Assembly (NCBI GenBank): GCA_022728415.1
Contig: JAIJJM010000066.1
Location: 1-8,701, forward strand
Origin: Collinsella sp.
Lineage (GTDB): Bacteria > Actinomycetota > Coriobacteriia > Coriobacteriales > Coriobacteriaceae
DNA length: 8,701 nucleotides
Direction: 5' to 3'
Shown: positions 6,474-8,701 of the stretch, piece by piece
Layout of the letters: each line of letters begins with the position of its first letter
Position numbering within the stretch: the first letter of the stretch is position 1
Translations under genes and position numbers: made by a program
The notes under the pieces: generated by a model
The model's database searches: none
Seen by the model: only the letters and a program-made list of their open reading frames with translations
Told to the model about the DNA's origin: nothing

Positions 6474-8701
6474 CCACCGCTCCCTGATAACATACCGCCA
6501 TCACGCAACTGCAGCCGGAGTTCATCCTGTGCCCCCTTGCGGGCCATCTCATACACCGCTTTCATCAGCTGCGGCCCTGCCCGCCCGTTGGGGCCGTCGT
6601 TCTGAATCACCACGTGATTGTTCTGATTAAAATTAATGCCTTCCGCCCGCCGCATCTGCGCCGGACTTCCGGCACCGCCGACATAACCACCTTCCGCATA
6701 GCCCCGCATCAGGCGGTACAGATTGCCGACACCAATCCGGCTGGTCGCCTCCTTCGTGAAGACAAACTCCCCGCGATGAACAATCCCCGCAGGTTCATAT
6801 TTACCCCCCGTCCCCGTAAATCCCCCGGTCGCGAAATGGAAGTTCGCCGCCGCAGCCTGAATGGCCGTCCCCGTGGAGGCAGACGCACCACCACCGAAAG
6901 CACCGCCAATGGCGCTGCCGATACTCCCGACTATCCCCACCATCGCCTGCTTCAGAAAAATCTCTGTCAGCATGGACAGCACAGAACGGGTGAAACCACG
7001 CCAGTTCTGTTCGCTGCCGGTCAGCATCGCCGCCATATTCTGTGCAATACCGTCAAAGGTCTGCGTGGCCGCGTTTTTAACCTGCGAAAAACTGTCCGTC
7101 GCACTTTCCGCCCACTCGCCCCAGCCGGACTTCATCCCGGCCATCCAGCTTCCACGAAGCTGCTCCTCCGCAGACCAGGTGTTCTTCAGTGCAGATGTGG
7201 CCTTCGCCAGCGCAGCCGGATTATCACCGTACACCTCACGAAGGCGCTGCTCTTCCGACTCCCGCTGCGCCTGACGGTCAGTGAGGCCGCGGGCTTTTGC
7301 GCTGATTGCCGCCTGCTTCGCGCTCTGCTGCTGTTCAAACCGCGCCGCCTGCTGTGCCAGCTCATTCAGCCGCTTCTGGTGTTCAATCTTGTCTCCCAGC
7401 TCAGCCAGCTGGCGTTTGTACTCCAGCGTCTCTTTCTCATGAGCCAGCAGGGATTTTTCCTGCTCAGATAACTGCCGTTTCGTGGCGGCCTCTTTCAGGA
7501 CCACATACTGATTTTCCGCTTCCCATAAATCCCGGCGCTGCTGGCTGATTTTCTCATTCACACCGCTGTGTTTTTCCAGCGTCCTGAGCTCGGTTTCAAG
7601 CGCCAGCATGGCTGCATGCGCCCGGTCTTCCTGGCGCTCACCGGCAGACACCTTCACACCTGACGGCTTTTTCAGCGTCGATTCATAATCCTTTTTTGCC
7701 GACGCCATCAGCGTGTTGTAATCCGCCTGCAGGATTTTTCCGTCTTTCAGGGCCTTATTCAGCTCTTTCTGACGGGCGGTATATTTATCCAGCGGCGTCT
7801 GCAGGCGCTCATACGCCTTCTGCGCCTCTCCGGTATACTTCAGCTGTGACGCCTCACGCTCAGCCCGGTCCCTTGCCGCCAGTTCACCGGCTTTTTCCAT
7901 ATCCGACTGCAGCGTGGCCGCTGCCAGACCCAGACGGGCATTTTCCCGGTCATCCCATGCCCCCTGAAGGTTCGCACGAAAAGAGGAGGTCTTTCCCCGG
8001 CGCTGGCTCCGGCTCTGGTACCACTGCCATTTTTTATCCGCCTCATCAAATGCCTTCTGCGCACTGGCGAGCATATCCGCTGAGGATTCAGGACGACCGA
8101 TATCCAGAATGGCATCCCACATCGATTTGAATGCCTTCCCTGTTTTATCCGCCCAGGTCTCCAGTGTTCCCATGTTTTCTTTCAGGCGACGGGTCTGCTC
8201 ATCAAAGCCTTTCGTGGCGATATCGTTCGCCGCCTGCAATGCCCCGGCCTCGTCTCCGGAACGCTGCAGCTGTGCAACATACGCAATCTGCTCTGCCGTC
8301 ACGTTACGGAACTGGCGCGCCATCGCCATCAGTCCCGACGTCGGGTCAGTGGTCAGCTTCCCGAAGGCTTCAGCGACTTTATCCACCTCCACACCGGATG
8401 CAGACGCAAAACGCGCGACACTCTGGTTGATGGCATCAAACTGTTCACCACCACGCACACCGGCATTCACCAGGGCTGCCAGTGACTCTCTCGCCTGGTT
8501 AAACGTCAGCCCTGCTGCCTGCCCGGCTCTTGAGAGAGTCAGCATACGATCGGCAGTCAGTCCGGACTGATTACCGGAAAGAACCAGGGTTTTATTAAAC
8601 GCTGAAAGCGTGGAATCTCCCTGGTACCAGGCGTACACCAGCGCACCTGTCGCCACCGCCAGCGAGGTGACCCCGACCATCGGCAGGGTGATCGCACCGG
8701 C
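6470..8701 (-). CDS. H: Tail length tape measure protein H, partial (N-terminus outside window)
   Basis: The tape measure determines tail length and is ejected into the cell envelope during DNA entry. The visible part is 743 codons; lambda gpH has 853 residues, so about 110 N-terminal residues lie beyond 8701. Reading starts in frame at the edge (AGAITLP, then MVGVTSLAVATGALVYAWYQG, a hydrophobic segment); that internal Met is not the true start. Visible residues about 350-464 form a long charged alpha-helical/coiled-coil region rich in E, K, Q and A. A second hydrophobic Gly/Ala-rich segment is at about 582-604. The C-terminus keeps lambda landmarks (FVFTKEATSRIGVGNLYRLMRGYA, NNHVVIQNDG, KAVYEMARKGAQDE). 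In lambda about 100 C-terminal residues are removed during assembly to give gpH*; the equivalent region is present. The C-terminal lambda tape measure domain is intact. No frameshift is visible. Confidence 0.97.
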   Translation of the reverse strand, partial: AGAITLPMVGVTSLAVATGALVYAWYQGDSTLSAFNKTLVLSGNQSGLTADRMLTLSRAGQAAGLTFNQARESLAALVNAGVRGGEQFDAINQSVARFASASGVEVDKVAEAFGKLTTDPTSGLMAMARQFRNVTAEQIAYVAQLQRSGDEAGALQAANDIATKGFDEQTRRLKENMGTLETWADKTGKAFKSMWDAILDIGRPESSADMLASAQKAFDEADKKWQWYQSRSQRRGKTSSFRANLQGAWDDRENARLGLAAATLQSDMEKAGELAARDRAEREASQLKYTGEAQKAYERLQTPLDKYTARQKELNKALKDGKILQADYNTLMASAKKDYESTLKKPSGVKVSAGERQEDRAHAAMLALETELRTLEKHSGVNEKISQQRRDLWEAENQYVVLKEAATKRQLSEQEKSLLAHEKETLEYKRQLAELGDKIEHQKRLNELAQQAARFEQQQSAKQAAISAKARGLTDRQAQRESEEQRLREVYGDNPAALAKATSALKNTWSAEEQLRGSWMAGMKSGWGEWAESATDSFSQVKNAATQTFDGIAQNMAAMLTGSEQNWRGFTRSVLSMLTEIFLKQAMVGIVGSIGSAIGGAFGGGASASTGTAIQAAAANFHFATGGFTGTGGKYEPAGIVHRGEFVFTKEATSRIGVGNLYRLMRGYAEGGYVGGAGSPAQMRRAEGINFNQNNHVVIQNDGPNGRAGPQLMKAVYEMARKGAQDELRLQLRDGGMLSGSGG

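Noticed and set aside
6614..7471. 285-codon open frame on the plus strand inside H
   Set aside because: Antisense to the conserved C-terminal half of H; no family resemblance.
1..8701. Anti-phage defence system, CRISPR array, insertion sequence, tRNA or attachment site
   Set aside because: No repeat array, transposase, tRNA-like fold or integrase is seen; the minus strand is nearly filled by tail genes. The only unexplained space is the I-J gap.

Overview
The window is a piece of a lambda-like (siphovirus) prophage or phage late region, almost certainly from Escherichia coli or a close enterobacterium. Gene order, protein lengths, overlaps and recognisable protein sequences match the tail module of phage lambda. 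All structural genes lie on the minus strand, so in transcription order (right to left here) the window holds the tape measure protein H (its start lies beyond base 8701), M, L, K, I, J, and then the start of the Ail/Lom-type outer membrane protein gene lom, cut off by base 1.

H-M-L-K-I is a tight, translationally coupled block. H and M share ATGA, M and L share TGATG, L and K are 10 bases apart, and K and I overlap by 103 bases in different frames. H sets tail length. M, L and I help build the tail tip. K carries a JAMM/MPN domain followed by an NlpC/P60 peptidase domain. J is the 1157-residue central tip fibre that contacts the host receptor. A clear intrinsic terminator separates J from lom.

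The part that is not ordinary lambda is the 343-base gap between I and J (3771-4113). In lambda, as I remember it, this gap is only about 60 bases. Here it is AT-rich and has no credible protein gene, but it carries two units that look like small-RNA genes on the plus strand, against the direction of the tail operon. Unit 1 (about 3838-3908) is a roughly 70-nt RNA with a 5' hairpin showing a 14-nt loop, followed by a very strong terminator hairpin that also works on paper in the opposite direction. Unit 2 (about 4010-4106) has a good sigma70 promoter (TTCACA, 16 bases, TATAAT), an AU-rich body and a classic GC stem plus T7 terminator. The arrangement resembles a moron: extra cargo with its own promoter and terminator inserted into the phage late operon, here coding for RNA rather than protein. 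The loop of unit 1 contains AAACACA, complementary to a UGUGUUU stretch I recall in the GcvB sRNA R1 region. This raises the possibility of an anti-sRNA of the AgvB kind; that is inference, not an identification.

No tRNA, insertion sequence, CRISPR array, attachment site or origin is visible. No gene is visibly frameshifted or interrupted; H and lom are incomplete only because of the window ends.
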